Positions 8,369 to 17,323 of a stretch of DNA of 64,000 bases are shown in pieces (within the stretch, counting starts at the first letter, position 1; each line of letters opens with the position of its first letter). The DNA is from Thermoguttaceae bacterium (GTDB taxonomy: Bacteria; Planctomycetota; Planctomycetia; Pirellulales; Thermoguttaceae). The translations under genes and the position numbers were made by a program. The DNA is taken from assembly GCA_017434455.1 (NCBI GenBank), contig JAFRFG010000015.1, forward strand, positions 1 to 64,000. The letters are read 5' to 3'. Below the pieces are notes generated by a model. The model saw only the letters and a program-made list of their open reading frames with translations. It searched no databases and was not told where the DNA came from.

Positions 8369-9772
8369 CTACCGGCCCGTTTCGGGGAGCTTTGAATAGA
8401 GGATTTTTCCCGAATCGTTGCGCGGGATGGTTGGGAGATAGACTATGTCAAATGCCGAGGGATGGATGTGTGTTCGTTGGGACAAAAAAGCCCTTGCATC
8501 ATCCATACGATCTTGATCGGTCATAAAGACACGAACCAAATCGTCTCGGCCGGCACAGGCCGCATCAACCCCAATTTCTTTCAAGAATTCCTCGAGGTCA
8601 CCTAAGTTAACCCGGTTTCCAAAGATTTTTAAAAACCGCTTTTTCCTCCCTACTATGTAATAAAAGCCATCAGTATCACGCCGGGCCATATCCCCGGTCC
8701 GAAGCACTCCCTTATTATCGTCCCCACGAGCCAGATCAGCCGGGGATTCGGCATAACCCATCGAAACATTCTCGCCGCGGTAAACTAGTTCTCCCGGTTG
8801 TTCGGCTTCCTCAATCGTCTCTCCACTGGTCCCTTCTAAAGAAAAATGCCCCCCGGGAATCGGGACCCCGATGCTCCCCAACTTTTTTGGAGCCGACAAA
8901 TAGGGAAGATAGCTCATTCGAGCCGTTGCCTCGGTCTGGCCATACATCACGATAAAACGAATCCCTTTTTGGGCACAGATCTCGTGAAATTCTTTCGTCA
9001 ACTCTTTAGACAGATGCCCCCCGGCCTGTGTGAGATATTTTAGCGTTGGAGTATCGGTTCGAGCGAAACGCAGCTTTTTGAGGATTTCATAATGGAAGGG
9101 GACTCCACCAAACGTCGTCGCCTTTTCTTCTTTGAGCATCGTCCAAAAAAGACGATCCATCAAGGGTGCCTCGCAGGCGATTACCGTTGCCCCTGAACAA
9201 AGATGGGTATTGATAATCGACAGACCGTACGAATAGGTCATCGGCATCGTCGTGATAGCACGATCGTCTTCGCCAATACCGAGATATTGGATAATCGCCT
9301 CGGTATTACTCCGGATATTCTTTTCCGACAGACGGACAAGTTTCGGACTTCCCGTGCTCCCCGAGGTCGAGAGAATAAGGGCCAGATCGTCATGAAGTTG
9401 GGCGTGGATATCATCGGGACAAAGATAAATCGAACACCGTTGGCGGCCAGTGAGACGTTCCCCCCATGCCAAATCGTCTCGCTCCGCAGGAAGGAACAAT
9501 CCGTACGGCTTATATACTTCCAGCAAGTGATCGAACAGAGCTTTTTCTATTGTTGGAGGAATCATCGCCAGTACAACGCGTTTTCTGACAGCAGCCGTAT
9601 AGCAGGCAAACGATTCGAATGTGTTGGTTCCGACAAAAAAGAGTAAAGAACGGGTGGGAATGTCGCGAACAAAGGAATTTCCGACAGTCACCAGATCGCG
9701 ATAGGAATAGAATCGGTGCTCCGATTCTATCACCGCCAAACGATCTTGGAACCGCTCGATCTGTTCAAACAT
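8369..9772 (-). CDS. AMP-forming acyl ligase (acyl-CoA/acyl-ACP synthetase family)
   Basis: A 467-residue member of the ANL adenylating superfamily. The phosphate loop STSGSTGSPK is at 135-144, followed by TMPMTYSYGL, the YGQTEA motif, the ribose-binding RTGD, and a C-terminal lysine in NDSGKILYSK. It would activate a carboxylic acid as an acyl-AMP and load it on CoA or, more likely here, on the adjacent acyl carrier protein, whose gene is 24 bases upstream. It is somewhat shorter than the typical 500-550 residues, mainly in the C-terminal part. It is the last intact gene of the acyl module. The substrate is unknown. Confidence 0.87.
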   Translation of the reverse strand: MFEQIERFQDRLAVIESEHRFYSYRDLVTVGNSFVRDIPTRSLLFFVGTNTFESFACYTAAVRKRVVLAMIPPTIEKALFDHLLEVYKPYGLFLPAERDDLAWGERLTGRQRCSIYLCPDDIHAQLHDDLALILSTSGSTGSPKLVRLSEKNIRSNTEAIIQYLGIGEDDRAITTMPMTYSYGLSIINTHLCSGATVIACEAPLMDRLFWTMLKEEKATTFGGVPFHYEILKKLRFARTDTPTLKYLTQAGGHLSKELTKEFHEICAQKGIRFIVMYGQTEATARMSYLPYLSAPKKLGSIGVPIPGGHFSLEGTSGETIEEAEQPGELVYRGENVSMGYAESPADLARGDDNKGVLRTGDMARRDTDGFYYIVGRKKRFLKIFGNRVNLGDLEEFLKEIGVDAACAGRDDLVRVFMTDQDRMDDARAFLSQRTHIHPSAFDIVYLPTIPRNDSGKILYSKLPETGR

Positions 9773-9796
9773 AGAAGGTTTCCTGTATCTTCCCTC

Positions 9797-10033
9797 TTAT
9801 ATCTTTACCCCGTACTTTTTGAGTACAACTTTCCCTTGCGCGTAAGAGCGAATATCGAGGATATCTTCCATCTCCACCTCAATATCAAACGCCTTCTCGA
9901 GCTCCTCGACCAGAACCATCTGGCCGACAGAATTCCAAGCGGGAACACTTCCATACGCCAAAGAGGAGAGCTCCGCGGCATCCACCTTGAAGCAGGTGAT
10001 AAAGACCTGATTGTATTTTTCTTCGTTTGTCAT
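9797..10033 (-). CDS. Acyl carrier protein 1 of the acyl module
   Basis: A 78-residue acidic helical protein of carrier-protein size. The phosphopantetheine attachment site is read as S35 in AWNSVGQMVLVEELEKAF, in which WNS replaces the usual DSL, as is common in dedicated carrier proteins of polysaccharide loci. Helices II and III (EKAFDIEVEMEDILDIRSY) fit the family. It is preceded by a KAS III gene and followed by the acyl ligase, so it probably carries the growing acyl chain. Confidence 0.82.
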   Translation of the reverse strand: MTNEEKYNQVFITCFKVDAAELSSLAYGSVPAWNSVGQMVLVEELEKAFDIEVEMEDILDIRSYAQGKVVLKKYGVKI

Positions 10034-10088
10034 TCGCTGTGCCTTCGAATTTTAAATCGTGATCACCCTCGATTGTATCGGTTTTGGT

Positions 10089-11150
10089 CTAATACTCCAC
10101 CATTGGTGAGCAAATAATCCGATTGGTCCAAAAACGGACACTCCCCCAAGTCAGACCGACCCCAAAACCACAGCCGAGACATTGGTTCTCTCTTTCGGTA
10201 AGAGCACCGGCGCAACGGGTCACCATCGTCAGCGGAATCGAAACCCCAGAGACATTCCCAAAATCATCGAGGGAATAGGGGACCTTTTCGGCAGGAATCT
10301 TCAGCGAACGACGGATTTTCTCGTCAATGAACCGATTGGCCTGGTGAAGGAAGAGCCAGTCGATTTTCTCGATATCAATATCGTAGAGAGAGATCAACTC
10401 ACGGAGCGACTGGGGAGGACGGCGGATCGCGAATGAAAAGACATCCATACCGTTGACCACCATATCGGTCCCCTTTCGGACGATCCCCGGGGCGTACTCT
10501 TTTTCCTGGAGTGCCTCGGGGGTGGTTGGACAACGCGTCCCGCCATACTTCGCCATCACCGCCTCGGCGCCTGTTCCATCGACACCGAAGACGAACTCGA
10601 AGGGATGATCACACTCGGGATCATACTCAAGCGCGGTCACCGCCGCCGCGTCGCCGAAGAGTGGTCGAACCGACTTATCTTTCTTACTCCGATTGAGCGT
10701 ATTGGTCTCGGCATTGATCAGCAGACAACGCTTCAGACCTCCATGAGAGAGAAGTGACGAGGCGCTCGCCAAACCCTGAACCCAGCCGGCACACCCCATC
10801 GGAAGATCAAAGGCAAAGCAACCTGCGCTCAAACCCAGCCGCGCCTGCAAAATACAGGCGGTCTGAGGAGCAATATAGTCGCGGCTGGCACAAACGTAGA
10901 CCAACAGGTCGATCGATTCTTTCTCCCAACCAAGATCGTTCAATAAAGGCGTCACAGCTTCGACGGCCAGATCCGACGCGGTGGTTCCCGGCTCGACAAC
11001 CCGTCTGCGTTCAATTCCGGTGGAATCAATCACCTTTCGCGCATCGTCGGGCGATTCCCAGAGAGGGAGATCTATATTCTCCTCGACTCGTCGTGGAACG
11101 CACGCGGAGAGCCCAACGATCTTAACCTTTGGAACGGTCAATGACGCCAT
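10089..11150 (-). CDS. 3-oxoacyl-ACP synthase III-like condensing enzyme 1
   Basis: A 353-residue thiolase-fold protein of the KAS III (FabH) type. The catalytic triad is visible: C120 in PMGCAGWVQG, H269 in FLHQANRF and N299 in DDFGNVSGVS. It would condense a CoA- or ACP-bound starter with malonyl-ACP. The divergent active-site context and location beside carrier-protein, reductase and ligase genes point to a specialised short acyl chain rather than housekeeping fatty acids. Its 3' end is the parent sequence of the decayed fragment at 8145-8368. It is about 30% identical in feel to the second copy at 12669, with the same motif spacing. Confidence 0.88.
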   Translation of the reverse strand: MASLTVPKVKIVGLSACVPRRVEENIDLPLWESPDDARKVIDSTGIERRRVVEPGTTASDLAVEAVTPLLNDLGWEKESIDLLVYVCASRDYIAPQTACILQARLGLSAGCFAFDLPMGCAGWVQGLASASSLLSHGGLKRCLLINAETNTLNRSKKDKSVRPLFGDAAAVTALEYDPECDHPFEFVFGVDGTGAEAVMAKYGGTRCPTTPEALQEKEYAPGIVRKGTDMVVNGMDVFSFAIRRPPQSLRELISLYDIDIEKIDWLFLHQANRFIDEKIRRSLKIPAEKVPYSLDDFGNVSGVSIPLTMVTRCAGALTERENQCLGCGFGVGLTWGSVRFWTNRIICSPMVEY

Positions 11151-11162
11151 AAAACTTTATCC

Positions 11163-11879
11163 TCAGGAGGGGGTTCCCCTCATATCCACGCCACACGGCT
11201 GAGCGAGCGGGTCTGTTTGTTCTTTAGCAAACCAATCACCCAGAACAAACTCCCTCCCATGCCCTGGGAAGACAGTCACCGTCGGCGAGAGATGGCACAG
11301 CAGCGGGAGTGTCCGATCTTGGAAAGCGTTTCGGCTCCCTCCGGGAAAGTCGAAACATGTCGGGCAATCGGCGAAGAGGGTATCTCCACAGAACAGTACG
11401 GTTCGATCGAGCAGATAACAGACCGAACCGCACGAATGCCCGGGGGTGATGAACATTTCGATGGTATGACCCTGCCAAGAAATCTCCTCGGCATCGGCAA
11501 GAATTCGATCCGCTCGGCATTGGTACGGTTCGATACTCACCCCCTCACCGAAATACCGGGCGAAATTCGGCTCATCGAGCATCGCGCCGAGATATTTAGA
11601 GAGATTCTTCCGAGGGGACACGATCGCTTCGGCGCAGGGCGCCGAACAGAGGACTACGCCGCCGAAACGCTCGCGAAACCAATTCACCCCGCTGATGTGG
11701 TCGTAGTGCTCATGGGTCAGAAGAATGAAATCGATCTTCCCCACTTCGTGTAATGGTGCCTCCGCGTCGGGACAAATCGGATCGATTACCACCATTCGCC
11801 CCTCGGATCGAAGCAGATACATATCAGCCCGAATCGCCCGGGAGGAATAGGTACTGATTTCGATGTTTCCGCAATACAT
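11163..11879 (-). CDS. MBL-fold metallo-hydrolase
   Basis: A 238-residue metallo-beta-lactamase fold protein. The metal-binding THEHYDH is at 55-61, with further ligands in TPGHSCGS and LFCGDTLF and a late histidine in FPGHGREF. This arrangement matches glyoxalase II-like thioesterases. Within the module it could release or edit acyl groups from the carrier protein. It lies 12 bases upstream of KAS III-1 and 18 bases after the SDR gene, so it is part of the same transcript. Confidence 0.85.
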   Translation of the reverse strand: MYCGNIEISTYSSRAIRADMYLLRSEGRMVVIDPICPDAEAPLHEVGKIDFILLTHEHYDHISGVNWFRERFGGVVLCSAPCAEAIVSPRKNLSKYLGAMLDEPNFARYFGEGVSIEPYQCRADRILADAEEISWQGHTIEMFITPGHSCGSVCYLLDRTVLFCGDTLFADCPTCFDFPGGSRNAFQDRTLPLLCHLSPTVTVFPGHGREFVLGDWFAKEQTDPLAQPCGVDMRGTPS

Positions 11880-11897
11880 AGTCCGAAGTTAAAGACC

Positions 11898-12650
11898 TTA
11901 AATCGAAAGTCCCCCATCGATCACCAGTGTCGTCCCTGTGACCCATACAGCCGCGTCGGAGAGAAGGTATATCACCCCATTAGCGATATCAGTCGGCTCA
12001 CCGTAACGCTCCAACGGGCACTGGGCACAATCCTTCTGAAGCTGCTCCTCCGTCAATGCGTCAAGCTTAATCATAGGCGTACGAACCATTCCGGGCGTAA
12101 TGGCATTCACCCGAATTTTCTTTTTAGCGAACTCCTTAGCACAGAATTTCATCGTCGAGGTTAGAGCAGCCTTCGACGCACCATAGATAGCGTTACCAAT
12201 GGGAAACCTCGCAATCCCACTTATAGCGGAGATGAGAACCACTGAACCACCACTGGCAATCTTCTTTTTTTTGTAGAGGAGCCGGAGCAACTCAACCGTT
12301 GAGAAAAAATTGATCTCGAAGACACTATCATACTTCTCACGCGTACAGAAGGGAAAAGGAGAGGTCACCACCCGCCCCGCGCACAGAACAACACCGTCGA
12401 GCTGGGGAAGCTCACTGATGAGTCGTTCAAAATCTTCCGAGTTTGTCTGATCACACACCACCTGGCGATGGGCACGATCGGTTCCTTCCAACGCCGAGAA
12501 GGTCTCCCCTAACCGATCCGGGTTCTGTCCTACCGCTACGACGGTCGCCCCCATTTGGGAAGCGCGTATCGCCGTCTCGCGACCGATCCCAGAGGAGGCC
12601 CCAGTCGCCAGGACGGTTTTTCCTTCCAGAGAAAATGGATTGATACTCAT
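11898..12650 (-). CDS. SDR-family 3-oxoacyl reductase-like enzyme 1
   Basis: A 250-residue classical short-chain dehydrogenase. The NAD(P)-binding TGASSGIG is at 16-23, the catalytic S141-Y156-K160 set is present (YGASK) and the C-terminus is VTGTTLVIDGGLSI. A FabG-like role, reducing the 3-oxoacyl product of the KAS III, fits the context. It is close in sequence to the SDR at 13795, sharing the start MSINPFSLEGKTVL, so the pair arose by duplication. The ATG has a good AAGGAAAGG ribosome-binding site. Confidence 0.87.
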   Translation of the reverse strand: MSINPFSLEGKTVLATGASSGIGRETAIRASQMGATVVAVGQNPDRLGETFSALEGTDRAHRQVVCDQTNSEDFERLISELPQLDGVVLCAGRVVTSPFPFCTREKYDSVFEINFFSTVELLRLLYKKKKIASGGSVVLISAISGIARFPIGNAIYGASKAALTSTMKFCAKEFAKKKIRVNAITPGMVRTPMIKLDALTEEQLQKDCAQCPLERYGEPTDIANGVIYLLSDAAVWVTGTTLVIDGGLSI

Positions 12651-12668
12651 AGATGGCCTTTCCTTCCA

Positions 12669-13718
12669 CTACTGCACTTCGGTCAGCTCGGAAATGACAC
12701 AATCGGCATCGAGGGTCATCGCCGCGGTCCCCCAAGAAAGGCCGACACCAAAACCGCAGGTGATTATGTTCGTCTTTTGACCGGAGATTACCTCTCTGAG
12801 TTCGGTGACGATCGTCAGCGGAATCGACGCCGACGAGGTATTCCCGAAGTCCGGCATGCTATACGGAACCTTCTCTTCGGGGAGTTTCAGCTTGTTGCGG
12901 ATCACCTCGTTCATCTTCATATTCGCCTGGTGGAAGATGAAATAGTCATAATCCTCCAACGTCAAGTTATACTGGGTGGTCAACTTCTTGATAGACTTCG
13001 GCACGGTAGAGATTCCAAAGGCAAAAACGTCCATTCCTTTCATCCGCGTTTGAAGGCGGCTGACCATCTTCCCCTCAAACTCTTCCTCTCGGAACGAATC
13101 AACACTCACCTGATTGCGCGCTCCCCCATCAGGGATAATGATCGCGTCAAAACCACTTCCGTCGGTACCAAAGTGGAAGCAAAGACGCTCTGTCTCTTGC
13201 GCGAACTCCACAGCTGTCACCGTCCCAGCGCATCCAAACAAGGGATCAAAATGGCGTACCTGATAATGCCTTTTCGCATCACCGGCCAGAAGGATTGCCT
13301 TTCGAATCGTTCCGGATTCGATCAAGCTGGCAACATAACTGAGGCCATAGACCCAGCCTGAACAGCCCAAAGAAACATCTGCGGCATAGCACTCACGGCC
13401 AAGCCCTAACTTATCCTGAAGAATACAGGCGGTGGCGGGAAGAAAGTAATCGGCCGTCTGAGAAACAAAGATCAGCGCGTCAATCTCCTTCTTGTCCCAG
13501 CCCAGATCGGCGATCAACCGCTCAGCAGCAGGGAGGCAAAGATCAGAGGTGGTCAGCTCGAAATCAACACGTCGACGACGAACTCCGGTGGTCTTCACAA
13601 AGTCCGAGGCACTATACACGTCCGAGGAGACAGCCCCCTCATCGTTTTCGACAACATTCTTTGGAACACCAGCACCAAATCCTGCGATCCGAATATGGTT
13701 GAAATGAAGAAAGGCCAT
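12669..13718 (-). CDS. 3-oxoacyl-ACP synthase III-like condensing enzyme 2
   Basis: A 349-residue KAS III homologue with C119 in VSLGCSGWVYG, the histidine in FIFHQANMKM and the asparagine in MPDFGNTSSAS. It has the same architecture as KAS III-1 but is clearly diverged from it, so the two may handle different starters or run successive condensations. It lies between the two SDR genes, and the KAS III-SDR unit looks like the duplicated block of this module. Confidence 0.88.
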   Translation of the reverse strand: MAFLHFNHIRIAGFGAGVPKNVVENDEGAVSSDVYSASDFVKTTGVRRRRVDFELTTSDLCLPAAERLIADLGWDKKEIDALIFVSQTADYFLPATACILQDKLGLGRECYAADVSLGCSGWVYGLSYVASLIESGTIRKAILLAGDAKRHYQVRHFDPLFGCAGTVTAVEFAQETERLCFHFGTDGSGFDAIIIPDGGARNQVSVDSFREEEFEGKMVSRLQTRMKGMDVFAFGISTVPKSIKKLTTQYNLTLEDYDYFIFHQANMKMNEVIRNKLKLPEEKVPYSMPDFGNTSSASIPLTIVTELREVISGQKTNIITCGFGVGLSWGTAAMTLDADCVISELTEVQ

Positions 13719-13794
13719 TTCTTATGGTTTCCTTTTTACCGCATGGGAAAGGTTGTTCACAGTCACGATTCATTTGGGGTAAGTACTCCTTATC

Positions 13795-14547
13795 CTATAT
13801 CGAAAGTCCCCCATCAATGACCAGCATTGCTCCGGTTACCCACGCGGCCGCGTCGGAGAGAAGATATATCACCCCATGTGCAACATCCGCCGGTTCACCG
13901 TAACGCCCCAACGGATATTTTGCCTCATCCATGCGAATCTGTTCGTCTGTCATAGTACCACTTTCGATCAGAGGCGTATGAACCCTTCCCGGCGCAATTG
14001 CGTTGACACGTATTCTCTTTTTGGCAAACTCCTTTGCGCAGAACTTCATCGTCGAGACCAAAGCAGCCTTCGACGCACCATAGACACCGTTCCCTGTATC
14101 AAAAACCGTGGTTCCTCCCACCGAGGCGATGAGAACCACTGATCCGCCATTACTGATTTTCTTCTTCTTGTAGAGGAGCCGGAGTAACTCAACTGTCGAG
14201 AAAAAATTGACTTCGAAAACACGATCGTATTTCTCTCGCGTAGAGAACTGAAAGGGGAATAAGACACTAGTACCGGCACATTGAACAACACCATCGAGCT
14301 GGGGAATTCCATCGATGAGCCGTTCCAAATCCTCTTCGTTGGTCTGGTCACAGACCACCTGGCGATGGACACGATCAGTTCCTTCCAATGCCGCGAAGGT
14401 GTCTTCCAACCGTCCCCGATTCCGCCCCACTACAACAACGGTCCCTCCCATTTGGGACACGCGAATCGCCGTCTCGCGGCCGATCCCCGAGGAGGCTCCC
14501 GTCACCAGGACGGTTTTGCCTTCCAGAGAAAATGGATTGATACTCAT
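13795..14547 (-). CDS. SDR-family 3-oxoacyl reductase-like enzyme 2
   Basis: A 250-residue short-chain dehydrogenase with TGASSGIG at 16-23, a conserved YGASK and the C-terminus VTGAMLVIDGGLSI. I start it at the ATG at 14547, which aligns exactly with the paralogue at 11898-12650 and has an AAGAAG ribosome-binding site; an ATG at 14565 would add six residues. It probably reduces the 3-oxo group made by KAS III-2. High identity to its neighbour suggests recent tandem duplication or gene conversion. Confidence 0.87.
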   Translation of the reverse strand: MSINPFSLEGKTVLVTGASSGIGRETAIRVSQMGGTVVVVGRNRGRLEDTFAALEGTDRVHRQVVCDQTNEEDLERLIDGIPQLDGVVQCAGTSVLFPFQFSTREKYDRVFEVNFFSTVELLRLLYKKKKISNGGSVVLIASVGGTTVFDTGNGVYGASKAALVSTMKFCAKEFAKKRIRVNAIAPGRVHTPLIESGTMTDEQIRMDEAKYPLGRYGEPADVAHGVIYLLSDAAAWVTGAMLVIDGGLSI

Positions 14548-14639
14548 CGGCGAATCTTCTTTCATTCCTAAACTCAGTCCAACCTGGAAAGGAGACTAAC
14601 AACGTAGAAGGTCAACAAGACCAGGCCCCCGAAAGTGGT

Positions 14640-14795
14640 CTACACACAAACCACCGGTGATCAAATTCTTTGGTCTGCCGGTAAATGATTCGTTGAGTAT
14701 GACGGTGGGAAAACTAAATCTGGAGTAATTGGGCGATACCGAGATGCCAATGCCAAGTCCCACAATTCGGACGGGTTACGCGGGAGAAAGGCCAT
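14640..14795 (-). pseudogene. Decayed N-terminal fragment of a KAS III gene
   Basis: On the minus strand this starts ATGGCCTTTCT, exactly like the KAS III-2 gene. After a frameshift it reads VRIVGLGIGIS, which aligns with the N-terminal beta strand of the intact enzymes (VKIVGLSACVP, IRIAGFGAGVP). The remainder is not recognisable. It begins 3 bases after the ACP-2 stop. With the C-terminal fragment at 8145 it suggests that further KAS III copies once existed. Confidence 0.5.
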
Positions 14796-14798
14796 TGT

Positions 14799-15023
14799 TT
14801 AGAGTTTCCCCTTCACAGCGTTGAAGAGATCTTCCACCGTCACGGCATTTTGCACATCGATCCCCTTGATCGACACGTCGTACTCTTCGTCGACCATCGC
14901 GATGACCGAAAGAGCCATCAGCGAATTCCACTCGGAGAGTTCCTTGAAAGGCGTCTGCGCGTTGATCTCCCCACCGTTGTCGAACAGATCGGCGAAATTC
15001 TCAACAAATTGATCAATCGTCAT
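14799..15023 (-). CDS. Acyl carrier protein 2 of the acyl module
   Basis: A 74-residue acyl carrier protein-like product, with the pantetheine site read as S34 in EWNSLMALSVIAMVDEEYDV and the C-terminal helix TVEDLFNAVKGKL. It shares the WNS version of the attachment motif with ACP 1, but the rest is diverged. It is the second gene of the module after the acyltransferase gene. Two distinct carrier proteins with two condensing enzymes and two reductases suggest two parallel or successive acyl-building steps. Confidence 0.85.
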   Translation of the reverse strand: MTIDQFVENFADLFDNGGEINAQTPFKELSEWNSLMALSVIAMVDEEYDVSIKGIDVQNAVTVEDLFNAVKGKL

Positions 15024-15058
15024 AATCTCTCTCCTAAAAACGATTAACAGCTCTCCCT

Positions 15059-15775
15059 TTAAGACAGCGCCAGGCCATCGTAGGGGAGAAAAAACTCTTT
15101 ATTAACTTTTCCCGGGACCCCTATCACAAAGGAACCGGGAGGAACATTCTTCATCACCGTCGAACCGGCGGCCACCTTCGACCAGGCACCGATCCGAACC
15201 CCTGGTGCCGTGACAACCCCCGCGGCCAGATGGACACCTTCCTCGAGAACAGTCCTCCCGCCGAGCGCACACATCGGTCCAACCTCGCAAAAGTCTCCGA
15301 TCACAACATCATGGCCTAAAGAATAAGGGGTATTAACCAATGCGAAGTTACCGATCTTAATATCGCAGCTGACATTTATGGCCAAAAGACAGCTACCCGA
15401 CGCGAATTGGACATTGGTCGAAGCCAAATGAGCAAACCGATTCAACCCACGTTGCCAACCATACCTAAAGGCAAACGGAGGAAACAGATCCCAAGACGAC
15501 TTAAATAAACTGGCGATCAAGTAACGATACTTCGGCTGCCCTATCCCCAGGATATACCGCAGCCGTGAATCAGGGGTATAGCCATGAATTGGGCCGATGA
15601 TCGGAGGGCAGCCCGAAAAATTGTCGAGGTCATCCGGATGGTCGGACAAGAAGCCGATACACTCATATGTGGGTTCTTCCTCGGCCTTACGCTCGTTGTA
15701 AAGACGCACGGCCTGGAAGACCTCGCGGGCAAACCCGCCGGCCCCAACAATGACTATCTGCTGCGTCTTAGCCAT
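15059..15775 (-). CDS. NeuD-like sugar O/N-acyltransferase
   Basis: A 238-residue protein with an N-terminal Rossmann-like PglD/NeuD domain (QQIVIVGAGGFAREVFQAV) followed by left-handed beta-helix hexapeptide repeats (IGNFALVNTPYSLGHDVVIGDFCEVGPMCALGGRTVLEEGVHLAAGVV). Members transfer an acyl group to the amine or hydroxyl of a nucleotide sugar. As first gene of the acyl module it is the best candidate to move the carrier-bound acyl group to the amino sugar. I start at the ATG at 15775 rather than the TTG three codons earlier. Confidence 0.85.
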   Translation of the reverse strand: MAKTQQIVIVGAGGFAREVFQAVRLYNERKAEEEPTYECIGFLSDHPDDLDNFSGCPPIIGPIHGYTPDSRLRYILGIGQPKYRYLIASLFKSSWDLFPPFAFRYGWQRGLNRFAHLASTNVQFASGSCLLAINVSCDIKIGNFALVNTPYSLGHDVVIGDFCEVGPMCALGGRTVLEEGVHLAAGVVTAPGVRIGAWSKVAAGSTVMKNVPPGSFVIGVPGKVNKEFFLPYDGLALS

Positions 15776-15822
15776 AGCAATCAAGCTTCTTGCACTCCCC
15801 TTCCCCTACTCCCTCCTTACGA

Positions 15823-17265
15823 TCAGGGGACAGGCTGACTTTCTTGTGATTCCAACCCCGCTGTATTGACAGCACTTACAGTATACTTTGCCTTAGGTTG
15901 TTTGTCCAGTTCCCCTAAATCACAGCTCATCACCGGGACCGGGTCGGCGGGGGTGTCGCCGTAGCCGCAGCCTTGGAACAGGGAGCGGCAGCCGACGCTT
16001 TCGGCGGTGGGGAGTTCGGCGGCCAGTTCCCAGGTGTCGGAGCCCTCGTTTTGCCGCCAGATGCGGAAGGTCTTTAGGCCGCTTTCTATGTCGGCTCGGC
16101 AGCGCCAGGTGAGTTTCGCGCCGCCTTGCTCGCCGACCGTTAGTTTTAGGTCGGTCGGGGCCGGCGGGGGGGTGGGGTCGTCGAACGAGTTATCGATACT
16201 GTAGCGGCGCCACAGGTCGATAAAATCGGCGCTGGGGAACCAGAGCCCGTCGCGGATGAACGCGCGGCGCTGGGCGGCGCTGTAGTAGTTCCACTTGTCG
16301 GCGTCGGCCGGGGTGACGGCGACCGAGAGCTCTTGGTCGGTGACCTCCGATTCGGGGAGAATCACGCCGGGCATATCACGCAGGACGGGGGGCTGGGCGC
16401 TGTCGGCCGACGGTTCTTCAGGCAGCCGCGCGGAAAGGCACAGATCAAGGAATCGGATCGCCGGGTAGCGGGTGTCGCCCGTTTCGTGCTGACTCCTCGG
16501 GTCGATGATCAGGCCGATCTTCGCCCCGCGGGAGCGCATCGCCTGGAAATAGGGCCACGCCTCGTCCCAGATGATCTTAAGCGTATATTCTTTGGCCCCC
16601 AGGTTCAGCAGTACCGGCACGGTACTGACGGCGTCGGACATCGGCAGCTCGCCCAACAGAGGCCCCTTGGTATGGGGATGACCGCTGCGCAGGAACGCCC
16701 CGACGATCCGCTCGGGATAGAGCTGCACCATGCAGCTGGCCCACTGCGCCCCGCCGCTGTGCCCCCAGATCGCCCAAGGGACGGAGGTCAGTTCGGCGTG
16801 CCCGCTGACCTTGGCGAAATATTCCAGCGCCGCCAGAAAGCTGTTGGCCGAGCCGTAGCGCGGGTCGCACCAGCAGACGCACTCCATATTGATATGGAAA
16901 AAAGAGGGGGAGATCAAGGCGCAGCCGTGCCTGCGCGCCAGCTCCTGCCAATGGAGGTCGTAGACGGCGAACCGGCCGCTCTCCCACATCGTGCAGCCGT
17001 GCTGATGAACCACCACGCCGCGCAGCTTCTCGACACCATCGGGGATCCAGATCCGCCACTCCGCGTCCATCGCCAGTTCCCCCTCGGCGGGCTTTTCCGG
17101 CTTGGGGAAGAGAACCCCGTAGTAGGTCCCGTTCTCCTGAGAGGGGGTGAGGTTGTCGATCGCGACGGCGCCCGCCGGAACCGCGGCCCATGAAGGGGCG
17201 GTACTAAACACCGGCAAAGCCAGCGCCAGCGCAAAAAGCACGGCAATCGCATTTTTTAGGGTCAT
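15823..17265 (-). CDS. Secreted alpha/beta-hydrolase with C-terminal Fn3-like domain (paralogue A)
   Basis: A 480-residue exported protein. The signal peptide is MTLKNAIAVLFALALALPVF with a likely SWA/AV cleavage site. The hydrolase body carries the nucleophile-elbow motif GHSGG at 168-172 (S170) and the likely histidine in DPRSQHETGD. A fibronectin III-like module follows near 390-480 (PPPAPTDLKLTV...ADIESGLKTFRIWR...KYTVSAVN). It probably cleaves an ester or related bond on an external substrate. I start at the ATG at 17265 because it has a GAGGAG ribosome-binding site and begins the signal peptide. It has a tandem paralogue immediately upstream. Confidence 0.78.
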   Translation of the reverse strand: MTLKNAIAVLFALALALPVFSTAPSWAAVPAGAVAIDNLTPSQENGTYYGVLFPKPEKPAEGELAMDAEWRIWIPDGVEKLRGVVVHQHGCTMWESGRFAVYDLHWQELARRHGCALISPSFFHINMECVCWCDPRYGSANSFLAALEYFAKVSGHAELTSVPWAIWGHSGGAQWASCMVQLYPERIVGAFLRSGHPHTKGPLLGELPMSDAVSTVPVLLNLGAKEYTLKIIWDEAWPYFQAMRSRGAKIGLIIDPRSQHETGDTRYPAIRFLDLCLSARLPEEPSADSAQPPVLRDMPGVILPESEVTDQELSVAVTPADADKWNYYSAAQRRAFIRDGLWFPSADFIDLWRRYSIDNSFDDPTPPPAPTDLKLTVGEQGGAKLTWRCRADIESGLKTFRIWRQNEGSDTWELAAELPTAESVGCRSLFQGCGYGDTPADPVPVMSCDLGELDKQPKAKYTVSAVNTAGLESQESQPVP

Positions 17266-17323
17266 CACACTCCTCTTTCTCCGAAAAAACCCCACCCTCT
17301 CTTTACTCCCCGCGCGGCAAGCA

